The translations under genes and the position numbers were made by a program. From the NCBI RefSeq assembly GCF_018130955.1, contig NZ_JAFCJM010000021.1, positions 1 through 64,000 of the forward strand: a stretch of 64,000 nucleotides of DNA, read 5' to 3'. The stretch's first letter is position 1. The number at the start of each line of letters is the position of its first letter. The notes under the pieces are model-generated. The model did not search any database. It saw only the letters and a list, made by a program, of their open reading frames with translations, and was not told where the DNA came from. This DNA is from Bradyrhizobium liaoningense (GTDB lineage Bacteria > Pseudomonadota > Alphaproteobacteria > Rhizobiales > Xanthobacteraceae). Shown here one piece after another: positions 16,070 through 24,215 of this stretch.

Positions 16070-16516
16070 ATGCGCATCACGTCCGTAAGTCTGCTGTTGC
16101 TCTCCCTCGTCGCGGCCGCGCCGGCGCGCGCGGAGCTGCACATCACCCGTGACCATGGCGGCTACGTCGAGGAGTACAAGACGAAGTACAAGCGCATCCG
16201 CGACAAGGGCGAGCGGGTCATCATCGACGGCATCTGCAATTCGGCCTGCACGCTGGTGCTGGGCATCGTGCCCATGAACAAGATCTGCGTGACGCCGAAG
16301 GCGAGCCTCGGCTTCCACCAGGCTTATTACGACAAGGCCTTCACCTTCGGCATCAAGGTCACGAGCGCGGAGGGGACGTCCGACCTGATGTCCTACTATC
16401 CTGACACGGTGAAGGACTGGATCCGCCGCAATGGCGGGCTCACCACCGAGATGAAGAAGATCAAGAACGGCACCGATCTCTGGAAGATCATCGATCCTTG
16501 CCCCGAGGAATGGTGA
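16070..16516 (+). CDS. Secreted Clp-like (COG3904-type) protein
   Basis: A 148-residue protein from ATG 16070, giving a clean signal peptide (MRITSVSLLLLSLVAAAPARA). The segment GERVIIDGICNSACTLVLGIV resembles the region around the nucleophilic serine in ClpP-fold periplasmic proteins, where a hydrophobic strand is followed by S-A-C-T-L. GFHQAYYDKAF follows, with a His in the place where a catalytic His occurs in that family. Proteolytic activity is an inference. No good ribosome site is visible. Confidence 0.6.
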   Translation: MRITSVSLLLLSLVAAAPARAELHITRDHGGYVEEYKTKYKRIRDKGERVIIDGICNSACTLVLGIVPMNKICVTPKASLGFHQAYYDKAFTFGIKVTSAEGTSDLMSYYPDTVKDWIRRNGGLTTEMKKIKNGTDLWKIIDPCPEEW

Positions 16517-16579
16517 GCGGCTGAGCTGACGCCGCTGCTTCCGTCGCTTCTCCTGCAACGCAACATCCGTCACACGTAA

Positions 16580-17281
16580 ATTCGCATTGCCGCACCGCCT
16601 GATCGGGCCGGCATCTTCCATAGCGCGGTGGCCGGCATCCTCGTCCACGGCTTCTATCTCGGCGGCACGGCGATCGCGATCGCGCATTCGATTCCCGCCG
16701 GCCTCTCCGCGCTCATTCCGGGCCTGCAGCCGATCCTGACCTCGACGATCGCCAACCGCTGGCTCGGCGAACGGGTGACGCCGTTGCAATGGGGCGGGCT
16801 GCTGCTCGGCCTCGGCGGTGTCGTGCTGATCCTGCACAACCGTCCCATGACCGGGGAGGCCGGGCTCGGCTGGCTCGCCTCCGTGCTGTCGCTGATCAGC
16901 ATCACGCTCGGCACGCTCTACCAGCGCCGCTACTGCAATCACATCGACTGGCGTGCCGGCAATCTCGTGCAGTACGTCGCGGTCACCATCTTCTTTGCGA
17001 CCGGTGCCTTCCTGTTCGAGGAGCGGGTAGTGCACTGGACGCGCGAGTTCGTGCTTGCGTTGGCCTGGCTCGCCGTCGTGCTGTCGATCGGCTCGATCGG
17101 ACTGTTGTACTGGCTGATCCGGCATGCGGCGGCGACCTCGGTCGCGAGCCTGTTCTATCTGGTGCCCGCGGTCACGGCGCTGATGGCCTTTCTTCTCTTC
17201 GACGAAAAGCTCGACGCCATCGCGGTCGCCGGCATGGCGCTCTGCGCGGCGGCCGTGTTCCTGGTCAACCGGCGGTTCTAG
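16580..17281 (+). pseudogene. 5'-truncated EamA/DMT permease
   Basis: The frame opens after an in-frame TAA at 16577-16579 and matches EamA transporters from the third helix onward (AVAGILVHGFYLGGTAIAIAHSIPAGLSALI to the end). The first 70 or so residues, with helices 1-2, are absent. The second EamA repeat is intact. Translation could start at GTG 16628, giving 217 residues, but there is no ribosome site. It is probably a relic of a full-length exporter. Another, intact EamA gene is at 6484. Confidence 0.7.
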
Positions 17282-17363
17282 CGAAACCGGAGGTCAGCAC
17301 AGCTCTGGCGTGTGTCGCGTGCCATGCTAGAGTGGCGGCGCCATTTCACACGGTGATCTTCAA

Positions 17364-18101
17364 ATGACGACAACCAAGCGCGCATTGCTCGGCGGGGCGA
17401 ACAAGCCGGTTCGGATTGCATGCATCAACCACGCGAAGCGATCGCTCAACGTGCCGATGGCGAAGCTCACGGCGGCGCTGCAAAAGTGCTACGACAGGCA
17501 CTTCCTCCCAGTCTGGGGCTATCCGGTCAAGCTCTACAACACGAACGATCCGAGGCCGACGGACTGGCAGCTGATCTATGTGAACAACTCCAGCCAGCGG
17601 AAGGGGTTGTCAGGTCGTCATGAGCTGACCTATCGCGGCCAGCCGATCTCAAAGATATTCGTCGAGAGGGTGCTTGCCGGCGGCGAGGACGTGAGCCTTG
17701 CAGCCTCGCACGAATTGTTCGAGATGGTCCTCGATCCCATGGCGAACCTGTGGGCGGACAAGACCAAGCGTACCCAGTACGCCTACGAGGTCTGCGATGC
17801 GGTGGAGGAGGACTCTTTTGAGGTCGATGGGCTGCCGATGTCGAACTTCGTCTATCCGTCGTGGTTCGAGCCGTTCGATCATCCGCGCGGCACCAAGTTC
17901 GATCATTTGGGAAGCCTGACAGAACCCTTCACCATGACCGAAGGCGGCTATCTCATCAAACGGGTGGACGGCAGGGACATCATCAAGGAGTTTGGCTCCC
18001 TGGCCAAGCAGCGACGCTTCGAGGCGGAGGACCGGCGCGGGCATCGCAGCGAGTTTCGCGATCCGCGCGGGATTCATCTCGCGCCCAGGGGCCGGCGATA
18101 G
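17364..18101 (+). CDS. Putative metallopeptidase-like protein of unknown function
   Basis: A 245-residue soluble protein with no signal peptide. It contains SLAASHELFEMVLDP, where H-E-L-F-E resembles a shortened HExxH zinc helix, and a second segment AYEVCDAVEED with Asp/Glu ligands further on. IACINHAKRSLNVP opens the fold. Proteins of this sort are found in rhizobia and actinobacteria but I know no tested function. The tail is highly charged. A strong hairpin follows the stop. Confidence 0.65.
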   Translation: MTTTKRALLGGANKPVRIACINHAKRSLNVPMAKLTAALQKCYDRHFLPVWGYPVKLYNTNDPRPTDWQLIYVNNSSQRKGLSGRHELTYRGQPISKIFVERVLAGGEDVSLAASHELFEMVLDPMANLWADKTKRTQYAYEVCDAVEEDSFEVDGLPMSNFVYPSWFEPFDHPRGTKFDHLGSLTEPFTMTEGGYLIKRVDGRDIIKEFGSLAKQRRFEAEDRRGHRSEFRDPRGIHLAPRGRR

Positions 18102-18115
18102 GCCGAAAAGCAAGA

Positions 18116-18142
18116 CCCCCGGGGCGCGGTGCCGCCGGGGGG
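18116..18142. terminator. Bidirectional terminator hairpin
   Basis: CCCCCGG (18116-18122) pairs with CCGGGGG, with an inner GGC/GCC pair around a 5-base loop. It lies between the convergent genes ending at 18101 and 18153 and can serve both strands. T runs are weak. Confidence 0.65.
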
Positions 18143-18152
18143 CGTGTTGCGG

Positions 18153-18431
18153 TCAGCGCTTGGCCTTTTTGGCCTTCTTCTTCTTGGCGGTCTTCTTGGC
18201 TGCTTTCTTTGCGGCTTTCTTGGGTGCCTTCTTGGCTTTCTTGGCCGCTTTCTTCGCGGATTTTTTGGCGGCCTTCTTTGCCTTCTTCGGCGCCTTCGCT
18301 ACCTTCTTTGCAGCCTTCTTGGCAGCCTTCTTTACAGCTTTTTTCGGCGCGGGCTTCGGCGCTTCCTTCGGTGGCTCGGGAGCCACCACTGTCTCCATCA
18401 CCGGCTCAGCTACGGGCGTGTCGTCGTTCAT
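18153..18431 (-). CDS. Histone H1-like Lys/Ala-rich protein
   Basis: A 92-residue protein: an acidic N-terminus (MNDDTPVAEPVMETVV) then an almost pure K/A/P tail of repeated KKAAKKA units. It resembles the C-terminal domain of histone H1 and bacterial H1-like proteins that bind DNA non-specifically. ATG 18431 has GGGGGA 6 bases upstream. The gene is next to the photolyase gene but separated by 66 bases, so they may be cotranscribed. The repetitive codons make length variation between strains likely. Confidence 0.8.
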   Translation of the reverse strand: MNDDTPVAEPVMETVVAPEPPKEAPKPAPKKAVKKAAKKAAKKVAKAPKKAKKAAKKSAKKAAKKAKKAPKKAAKKAAKKTAKKKKAKKAKR

Positions 18432-18497
18432 GTCGTCCCCCAGGGTTTGAACGGAACGATGACGATAGCGGGATTCCACAACCTGTCAAAGCAGCGC

Positions 18498-19937
18498 TCA
18501 CTTCTTGCGGATCTTCGCATAGGCTGCGAGCGCGCGCTCGCGTCCGTGCGCGTGATCGACGACCGGCTGCGGATAGGTGTCGCCGAGCGCGACACCGGCA
18601 CTCGCGAGCTCGACCGGCGTCGCGCGCCAGGGCTGATGGATCAGCTCGGCCGGAAGGCCCTTGAGCTCCGGCACCCAGCGCCGGACATAGGCGCCGTCGG
18701 GATCGAACTTTTCGCCCTGGAGCACCGGATTGAACACGCGGAAATAGGGCGCGGCATCCGCGCCGCAGCCGGCGACCCATTGCCAGTTCGCCGGATTGCT
18801 GCCGGCGTCCGCATCGACCAGCGTGTCCCAGAACCAGCGTTCGCCGCAGCGCCAGTCGATCAGGAGATGCTTGACCAGGAAGGAGGCGACCACCATCCGC
18901 ACCCGATTGTGCATCACGCCGGTGTGCAAGAGCTCGCGCAGGCCGGCATCGACGATCGGGTAGCCGGTGCGGCCGCGTTGCCAGGCGGCGAGCGCAGCGG
19001 CATCGCGCTTCCAGGGAAACGCGTCAAAGCCGTCCTGCAGGTTCTGGTCCGCAAGCTCGGGGACGTCGAACAGGAGGTGGCGGCAGAATTCGCGCCAGCC
19101 GAGCTCGCTCAAGAATTTCTCGACGCCGGGAGCGAGGGTGGGCTCGGCGTCGGCGGCAAAGCGCGCGGCGTGCCAGACCTGGCGCGGGCTGATCTCGCCG
19201 AACCGCAAATGCGGCGACAGGCGCGAGGTGCCAGCCAGGTCGGGCCGGTCGCGATCACCTGCGTAAGTCCGGACAGTCGTCTTGAGGAAGTCGCGTAGCC
19301 GGGTGCGGGCGGCGGCCTCGCCAGGCGTCCAATTGTCGCGCAGGCCACCGGCCCAGTCGGGCTGGGCCGGCTCGAGCCCGTAGTCTTCGAGGACATCGCT
19401 GGCGATGTTTGGGACGGATCGCAGCGCCTTCGGCGCGGCCTGCGGTTTGGGCGGATCGCCCATCGCCAGCACGCGGCGCCAGAACGGCGTGAAGCCCCGC
19501 AGGCCGCGGTCGTCCTTGTTGCGGATCGCGGCCGGCGGGACCAGGAGGTCGCCAGGAAAGCGCTGCGTTTCGACCGCAAGCTTCGCCAGCGACGCCTCGA
19601 GCTGCTCCTCGATTGCTTGATGGGGTCCTTGCGCGATCTCGTTCCAATAGACGGCGCCGGCCGTGCTATCGCGCGCCAGGTCCGGGATGATCCTGGCCGC
19701 CGCTCCCTTGCGCAAGGTGAGCGATCCCCCGATCGCCGCAAGACCAATCCCTAATGCGCGCAGCGATTGCGCGAGCCACCAGCGCGCCGCGCCGCCGGGC
19801 GGCCGTCCCACGGTTTCGTCGAAGACGTAGAGGCAGATCACCGGCGCGCCTGTTTTGGCCGCGGCATTGAGCGCCGGATGGTCGGCGAGACGCAAATCGT
19901 CACGAAACCAGACGATGATCGGCTGCGGGTCAGGCAT
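18498..19937 (-). CDS. phr: Deoxyribodipyrimidine photolyase
   Basis: A 479-residue photolyase/cryptochrome. The N-terminal antenna-binding domain starts IIVWFRDDLRLADHPAL. The C-terminal FAD domain has TSRLSPHLRFGEISPRQVWHA, WREFCRHLLFD, GRTGYPIVDAGLRELLHTGVMHNRVRM and NPANWQWVAGCGADAAPYFRVFNP, the conserved FAD and DNA-binding blocks of class I CPD photolyases. It repairs UV dimers in visible light. TTG 19949 is possible but I prefer ATG 19937. The H1-like gene follows on the same strand. Confidence 0.93.
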   Translation of the reverse strand: MPDPQPIIVWFRDDLRLADHPALNAAAKTGAPVICLYVFDETVGRPPGGAARWWLAQSLRALGIGLAAIGGSLTLRKGAAARIIPDLARDSTAGAVYWNEIAQGPHQAIEEQLEASLAKLAVETQRFPGDLLVPPAAIRNKDDRGLRGFTPFWRRVLAMGDPPKPQAAPKALRSVPNIASDVLEDYGLEPAQPDWAGGLRDNWTPGEAAARTRLRDFLKTTVRTYAGDRDRPDLAGTSRLSPHLRFGEISPRQVWHAARFAADAEPTLAPGVEKFLSELGWREFCRHLLFDVPELADQNLQDGFDAFPWKRDAAALAAWQRGRTGYPIVDAGLRELLHTGVMHNRVRMVVASFLVKHLLIDWRCGERWFWDTLVDADAGSNPANWQWVAGCGADAAPYFRVFNPVLQGEKFDPDGAYVRRWVPELKGLPAELIHQPWRATPVELASAGVALGDTYPQPVVDHAHGRERALAAYAKIRKK

Positions 19938-20068
19938 GATCTGAGGCAATACCTTTGTTTACGGATTGGAAAGGATGTCTCGGACGTCAGACGTTTCCGA
20001 ATCTTCCCATCGTTAATCGGAAGGTAAGCTGATCCCTCAAATATACGGCGTTCTTTTGGGGGAGTTTC

Positions 20069-21802
20069 ATGTCCAGCCTTTTTGGGAAGTTCCTGCCGCA
20101 GCTCAAGCTCAAGCTCGGCACCAAGGCCGTCGCGGCTGCGGTGCTGCTGATCGCTGTGAACACCGCGCTCGTGGTGGGCGCGGGCTATTGGTCTCTGACG
20201 TCAGAATTCAACGATCGCGCCCTGCGCGACATCGAGGTCAATCTGCGCACGCTTGCATTGGCCTTCACCGAGACCGTTCCGGACGCCAAGATCACGATGA
20301 AGGACGGCATGGTCGTTCGCGCCGAAATCGCCAAAATGCCGGAGTTCAAGGATCACGCGATCGTCGATCGCGCTGTGTCCTACACTGGCGGCAACGCGAC
20401 GCTGTTCGTCTTCGACGACGCGAGCGGGCAGTTCGTGCGCCGTTCGACCAATGTGAAGAAGGAAAACGGCGATCGCGCAGTCGGCACGCAATTGGCAGCG
20501 GACCACCCGGGCCAGGCGCCGCTGCGCAAGGGCGAGGCCTATAAGGGGCCGGCCGTCCTGTTCGGCAAATCCTTCATGACCGCCTATTTTCCGGTGCTGG
20601 GCGCGGGCGGCAAGGTGATCGGCATCCTCTATGTCGGCATTCCCATGGCGCAGTTCGAGGCCATGCTGAACGAAGCGATCCGGAACATGGCGATCGCCGC
20701 CGGCATCGCGGCGCTGCTGGTGTTGGCCCTGACCATGCTGCTGGTCAGCCGCGTCACCAAGCCGCTGACCTCGGTTACGAGCTCGCTGACGGCGCTCGCC
20801 GATGGAAAGAACGACATCGAGATCGAGTGTGAGGACCGGGCCGACGAAATCGGTGAGATCGCGCGCACGGTCGCGGTGTTCAAGAGCAACTCGCTGGAAC
20901 GCCAGCGGCTGCGCGGCGAGCAGGCGGCTGCGTCCGCGGCCGCCGCCGAGCAGCGCAAGTCCGAGCTGCGTGGCTTCGTCGACGAGTTCCACGGCAGCGT
21001 CGGCGGCATCCTCGACAAGGTGCTGGATTCCTCCGGCGAGTTCGAGCGCGTGGCGAAGCAACTGACCGACACCGCCCGCTCGACCGCCGACCTGTCGGCA
21101 CAGTCGGCCGGCGCATCCGAGACCGCGTCCGATCACGTGCGCACGGCGGCGGCCGCCTCCGACGAGCTCTCCAAGTCGATCTCCGAGATCACCCGCCGGG
21201 TGCAGGAATCCAACGACATCTCCGCCGAGGCCGTCCGCCAGGCTGAGGCGACCGACCAGCGCATGGCCCAGCTTTCGGAAGCGGGCTCACGTATCGGCGA
21301 CGTCGTCAAGCTGATCACCACCATCGCCGAGCAGACCAACCTGCTTGCGCTCAACGCCACCATCGAGGCGGCGCGGGCGGGCGATGCGGGCCGCGGCTTC
21401 GCGGTGGTGGCCCAGGAGGTGAAGAGCCTCGCTGGCCAGACCGCGAAGGCGACCGAGGAGATCTCCAGCCAGATCGCCAGCATGCAGCTTGCGACCGAGG
21501 AGTCGGTCGGGGCCATCAAGGCGATCGGAGAGACCATCGAGCGCATTAGCGGCATCTCGACCTCGATCTCGGCCGCGGTCGAGCAGCAGAAGAGTGCCAC
21601 CCACAACATCGCCCAGAGCGTCCGTGCGGCCGCGAGCGGAACGGCCAACGTCGCCACCAATGTCCGCCATGCCGCCCAGGGCGCGAACGAGACCGGCGAG
21701 ACCTCGAGCCAGATGTTTGCTTCCGCCCAGGCGCTCTCCAGCGAAAGCCTCAACCTCAAGGCCGAGGTCGAGAGGTTCCTGGACCGCGTCCGGGCGGCTT
21801 GA
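20069..21802 (+). CDS. Methyl-accepting chemotaxis protein (Cache sensor)
   Basis: A 577-residue chemoreceptor. Helix one (VAAAVLLIAVNTALVVGAGYWSL) is followed by a periplasmic Cache-like domain (about residues 50-205) ending in PVLGAGGKVIGILYVGIP. The second helix (AAGIAALLVLALTMLLV), a HAMP domain and a long cytoplasmic coiled coil follow. The signalling tip is EQTNLLALNATIEAARAGDAGRGFAVVAQEVK. GGGGGAG precedes ATG 20069. It would report ligands to CheA; none of the che genes is in the window. Confidence 0.93.
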   Translation: MSSLFGKFLPQLKLKLGTKAVAAAVLLIAVNTALVVGAGYWSLTSEFNDRALRDIEVNLRTLALAFTETVPDAKITMKDGMVVRAEIAKMPEFKDHAIVDRAVSYTGGNATLFVFDDASGQFVRRSTNVKKENGDRAVGTQLAADHPGQAPLRKGEAYKGPAVLFGKSFMTAYFPVLGAGGKVIGILYVGIPMAQFEAMLNEAIRNMAIAAGIAALLVLALTMLLVSRVTKPLTSVTSSLTALADGKNDIEIECEDRADEIGEIARTVAVFKSNSLERQRLRGEQAAASAAAAEQRKSELRGFVDEFHGSVGGILDKVLDSSGEFERVAKQLTDTARSTADLSAQSAGASETASDHVRTAAAASDELSKSISEITRRVQESNDISAEAVRQAEATDQRMAQLSEAGSRIGDVVKLITTIAEQTNLLALNATIEAARAGDAGRGFAVVAQEVKSLAGQTAKATEEISSQIASMQLATEESVGAIKAIGETIERISGISTSISAAVEQQKSATHNIAQSVRAAASGTANVATNVRHAAQGANETGETSSQMFASAQALSSESLNLKAEVERFLDRVRAA

Positions 21803-21874
21803 TGTGAAAGGAGTGGCGGGCTGAAACCACACAGCCCGCCGCGCCGTATCTGGCGGCATCCGATGAGGCCCGCC

Positions 21875-22270
21875 ATGAACCGCTATCTCGTGCTTTATGT
21901 CACGACGCTGGTCGTCCTGATGGGACTGGACTTCCTGTTCCTCGGGATGATCGCCAAGGGCTTCTTCACGTCGCAAGTCGGCGACATGCTGGGCGAGCTC
22001 AAGCCGCTGCCGGCCGTGCTGTTCTACCTGCTCTATGTGGGCGGGATTCTCGTCTTCGTCAGCGGATCGCTGGCCACGACCTGGCAATCGACGCTGCTCT
22101 ATGGCGCGCTGTTCGGCCTGTTCTGCTACGCGACCTTCGACCTGACCGCGCTTGCGCTGCTCAGGCACTGGAGCTGGCCGGTCGCGTTCGTCGATATCGG
22201 CTGGGGCGCGGTGGTAACCGCGGTCTCATCGACCGCGGGTCTCCTTGTTGCGGATCGTGTGACTTCCTGA
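21875..22270 (+). CDS. DUF2177 membrane protein
   Basis: A 131-residue protein with four transmembrane helices (YLVLYVTTLVVLMGLDFLFLGMIA, VLFYLLYVGGILVFV, LLYGALFGLFCYATFDLTALALL, VDIGWGAVVTAVSSTAGLLV). The DLTALALLRHWSW and DIGWG blocks are characteristic of DUF2177. I used ATG 21875, which has GAGG 6 bases upstream. Function unknown. Confidence 0.85.
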   Translation: MNRYLVLYVTTLVVLMGLDFLFLGMIAKGFFTSQVGDMLGELKPLPAVLFYLLYVGGILVFVSGSLATTWQSTLLYGALFGLFCYATFDLTALALLRHWSWPVAFVDIGWGAVVTAVSSTAGLLVADRVTS

Positions 22271-22275
22271 CTCCC

Positions 22276-22396
22276 TGTCGTTCCGGGGCGATGCGTTAGC
22301 ATCGAACCCATTGCGCAATTGCGCAATGTGGAATCTCGAGATCCCACAATGCGCAATTGCGCATTGGGGTTCGCTTCGCGCCCCGGGATGACATTC
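22276..22396. repeat. REP-like palindrome with GCGCAATTGCGC cores
   Basis: The outer arms are GTCGTTCCGGGGCG and CGCCCCGGGATGAC. Inside are two copies of the self-complementary TTGCGCAATTGCGCAA/TGCGCAATTGCGCA flanking GGAATCTCGAGATCCC. It lies between convergent genes (DUF2177 and peroxiredoxin), where it can form a long cruciform or RNA hairpin. Confidence 0.8.
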
Positions 22397-22422
22397 GCGA
22401 TTGCTTGGCGCAACCGCGACCG

Positions 22423-23082
22423 TCATTTCGGCTGCGGCACGATGCGGATGTAGGGCTTCGGCTCCTTCCAGCCCTGCGGCCAGATCGTCTTAGCCTCGTC
22501 GTTGGATACTGAGCCCGCGATGATCACGTCCTCGCCCTGCTTCCAGTCGGCCGGCGTCGCGACGCGATGTTTCGCGGTCATCTGCAGGGAGTCGATGACG
22601 CGCAGAATTTCCTGGAAGTTGCGGCCCGTGGTCATCGGATAGACCAGCACCAGCTTGATCTTCTTGTCCGGGCCGATGACGAAGACGTTGCGGACCGTCT
22701 GGTTGTCGGCCGGCGTGCGGGAGAGGGGATCGCCCGAGGTCGAGGCGGGCAGCATCTCGTAGAGTTTCGAGACGTTGAAGTCGGTGTCGCCAATCATCGG
22801 GTAGTTCGGCGCGGCGCCTTGCGTCTCCTTGATGTCTTCAGACCATTTGGCGTGGCGGTCCACCGGATCGACCGACAGGCCCATCAGCTTGACGCCGCGC
22901 TTGTCGAATTCGGGCTTCAGTTTCGCCAGCAGACCGAGTTCCGTGGTGCACACCGGCGTGAAGTCCTTGGGGTGCGAGAACAGCAGTGCCCAACTCGAGC
23001 CAATCCAGTCGTGGAATTTAATTTTCCCCTCGGTGGTTTCGGCTTCGAAGTCGGGGGCGGTGGTGCCGATCGGAAGTGGCAT
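22423..23082 (-). CDS. 1-Cys peroxiredoxin (Prx6 type)
   Basis: A 219-residue peroxiredoxin. The peroxidatic Cys45 is in HPKDFTPVCTTE. The C-terminal dimerisation domain (RVIDSLQMTAKHRVATPADWKQGEDVII) is that of the Prx6/AhpC-TSA 1-Cys subgroup. It reduces hydroperoxides in the cytoplasm. It is transcribed from the 380-bp intergenic region shared with the gene at 23465. Confidence 0.93.
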   Translation of the reverse strand: MPLPIGTTAPDFEAETTEGKIKFHDWIGSSWALLFSHPKDFTPVCTTELGLLAKLKPEFDKRGVKLMGLSVDPVDRHAKWSEDIKETQGAAPNYPMIGDTDFNVSKLYEMLPASTSGDPLSRTPADNQTVRNVFVIGPDKKIKLVLVYPMTTGRNFQEILRVIDSLQMTAKHRVATPADWKQGEDVIIAGSVSNDEAKTIWPQGWKEPKPYIRIVPQPK

Positions 23083-23464
23083 GGTTCTACCTCATCTCAT
23101 TGAAGTTAAAAGTAATTTCTGTCTAGAGGCGTCCGGCCGAGTATAGGCCGGAGAAGGTCCCAAGTGAACCCGTTCAAGTAAAATGTGAAATCATTCTCTG
23201 AAGGGCCCGATGTTCTAGCATCTTCTGGCTGCTGGCGCTGCTGCGGCGAAATATCCCCGCATCCGGGAAAAGGTTTGATTGCCCCGATATTGCCTTTTAT
23301 GACCCGCATCACGCCCGCCCCGACGTTGATGGAACCGAATTGATCCTGACAGCGACTAATCGGCAACCATCTAGAAAAGTCGCGATCCCCGTATCGAATC
23401 ATTAACCACTCGTTTACGCCCGCATGAAAATGCTGGCCGATCAGAAGAAATCTGGAAGTGAACT
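23083..23464. other. Divergent promoter region, no gene seen
   Basis: This 382-base stretch separates the divergent peroxiredoxin and 23465 genes. It is lower in GC than its surroundings, as expected for promoters. A 98-codon minus frame (23106-23402) has no family-like features and I treat it as chance. Confidence 0.5.
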
Positions 23465-24040
23465 ATGTCTGCCGCTGCGTCGAATACTGTTGAGTTGTTT
23501 CAATCCCTCGAACCGTCCTGCCGTGATACTGCGGCTCATGCGCTGACCATCGTGCGCGACGGCGTGATTACCGGTGAAGGCCCCACCACCAAGGGCCGGG
23601 TGCATTTCTCCCGTGCGCTCGATTCCGATGACGCCGCCTGGTGCGTGCGCATCCTGACCGCCGCCGCCGTCAACGACCAGCCGATCAGCCGCGCCGAAGC
23701 CGAGGCGCTGTTCGAGATCAACGAGGCCGCGACCGAGCGTAGCGACGGCGGCCGCTTCGAGGATCTCCTGGCCAAGGCCGTCGCCCATCACGCCGCCAGC
23801 GCCTCCGGCCTGGCGGTGCCGCCGCGCAGCGTCGCGCTGTCGCCGGAAACCGACATCGAGAGCTGGGCGCCGGGTTATGCCAGCCGCGTCAACCGCGACA
23901 TGCTCGAATGGATCGCCGGCCAGATGCGCGGCAGCCGCCAGGGCAACCGTCGCCTGATGGCGATGGTGGCGACCTTCGTCGGTGCTACCGCACTGCCGCT
24001 GGCCGGCCAGTTGCCGAACGTGTTCGACATCGGCATGTGA
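23465..24040 (+). CDS. Hypothetical protein
   Basis: A 191-residue protein that I do not recognise. It is soluble and mixed alpha/beta for the first 160 residues, with helices around AEAEALFEINEAATERSDGG and FEDLLAKAVAHHAA. The C-terminus (RRLMAMVATFVGATALPLAG) is hydrophobic enough for a membrane-contacting helix. GGAAG lies 8 bases before ATG 23465. It is followed by a dispersed repeat and a strong terminator. Confidence 0.7.
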   Translation: MSAAASNTVELFQSLEPSCRDTAAHALTIVRDGVITGEGPTTKGRVHFSRALDSDDAAWCVRILTAAAVNDQPISRAEAEALFEINEAATERSDGGRFEDLLAKAVAHHAASASGLAVPPRSVALSPETDIESWAPGYASRVNRDMLEWIAGQMRGSRQGNRRLMAMVATFVGATALPLAGQLPNVFDIGM

Positions 24041-24054
24041 GATTTTTGCGCCCG

Positions 24055-24172
24055 CCTAAAGCGCTATCGCGCTTCAGGCGGTTGTTTGCGCATGATCTCC
24101 GCGCAAACGCGTTCCGCGTTTGTCGCGAGGGAAAACCACTGCACACTTTTCCGGATCATGCGCTTGTGCGCG
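24055..24172. repeat. Dispersed repeat (GCGCGATAGCGC / CATGATCCGG family)
   Basis: GCGCTATCGCGCTTCAGGCG at the left, then CGCAAACGCGTTCCGCGTTTG, and GCACACTTTTCCGGATCATGCG at the right. The same modules recur at 31518-31670 (inverted) and 39362-39470. It sits between the 23465 gene and the terminator. Confidence 0.85.
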
Positions 24173-24188
24173 ACTGAGTTGCAGAAAG

Positions 24189-24215
24189 CGGCGGGGTTAT
24201 TTCCCCGCCGTTTTT
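24189..24215 (+). terminator. Rho-independent terminator
   Basis: CGGCGGGG (24189-24196) pairs with CCCCGCCG (24203-24210) around a 6-base loop, followed on the plus strand by TTTTTG. It terminates the plus-strand gene at 23465. The loop contains the stop codon of the convergent minus-strand gene (24197-24199), so the two transcripts overlap at their 3' ends. Confidence 0.85.

Noticed and set aside
23106..23402. A 98-codon minus frame in the intergenic region
   Set aside because: No signal, motif or ribosome site; lies in a lower-GC promoter region.
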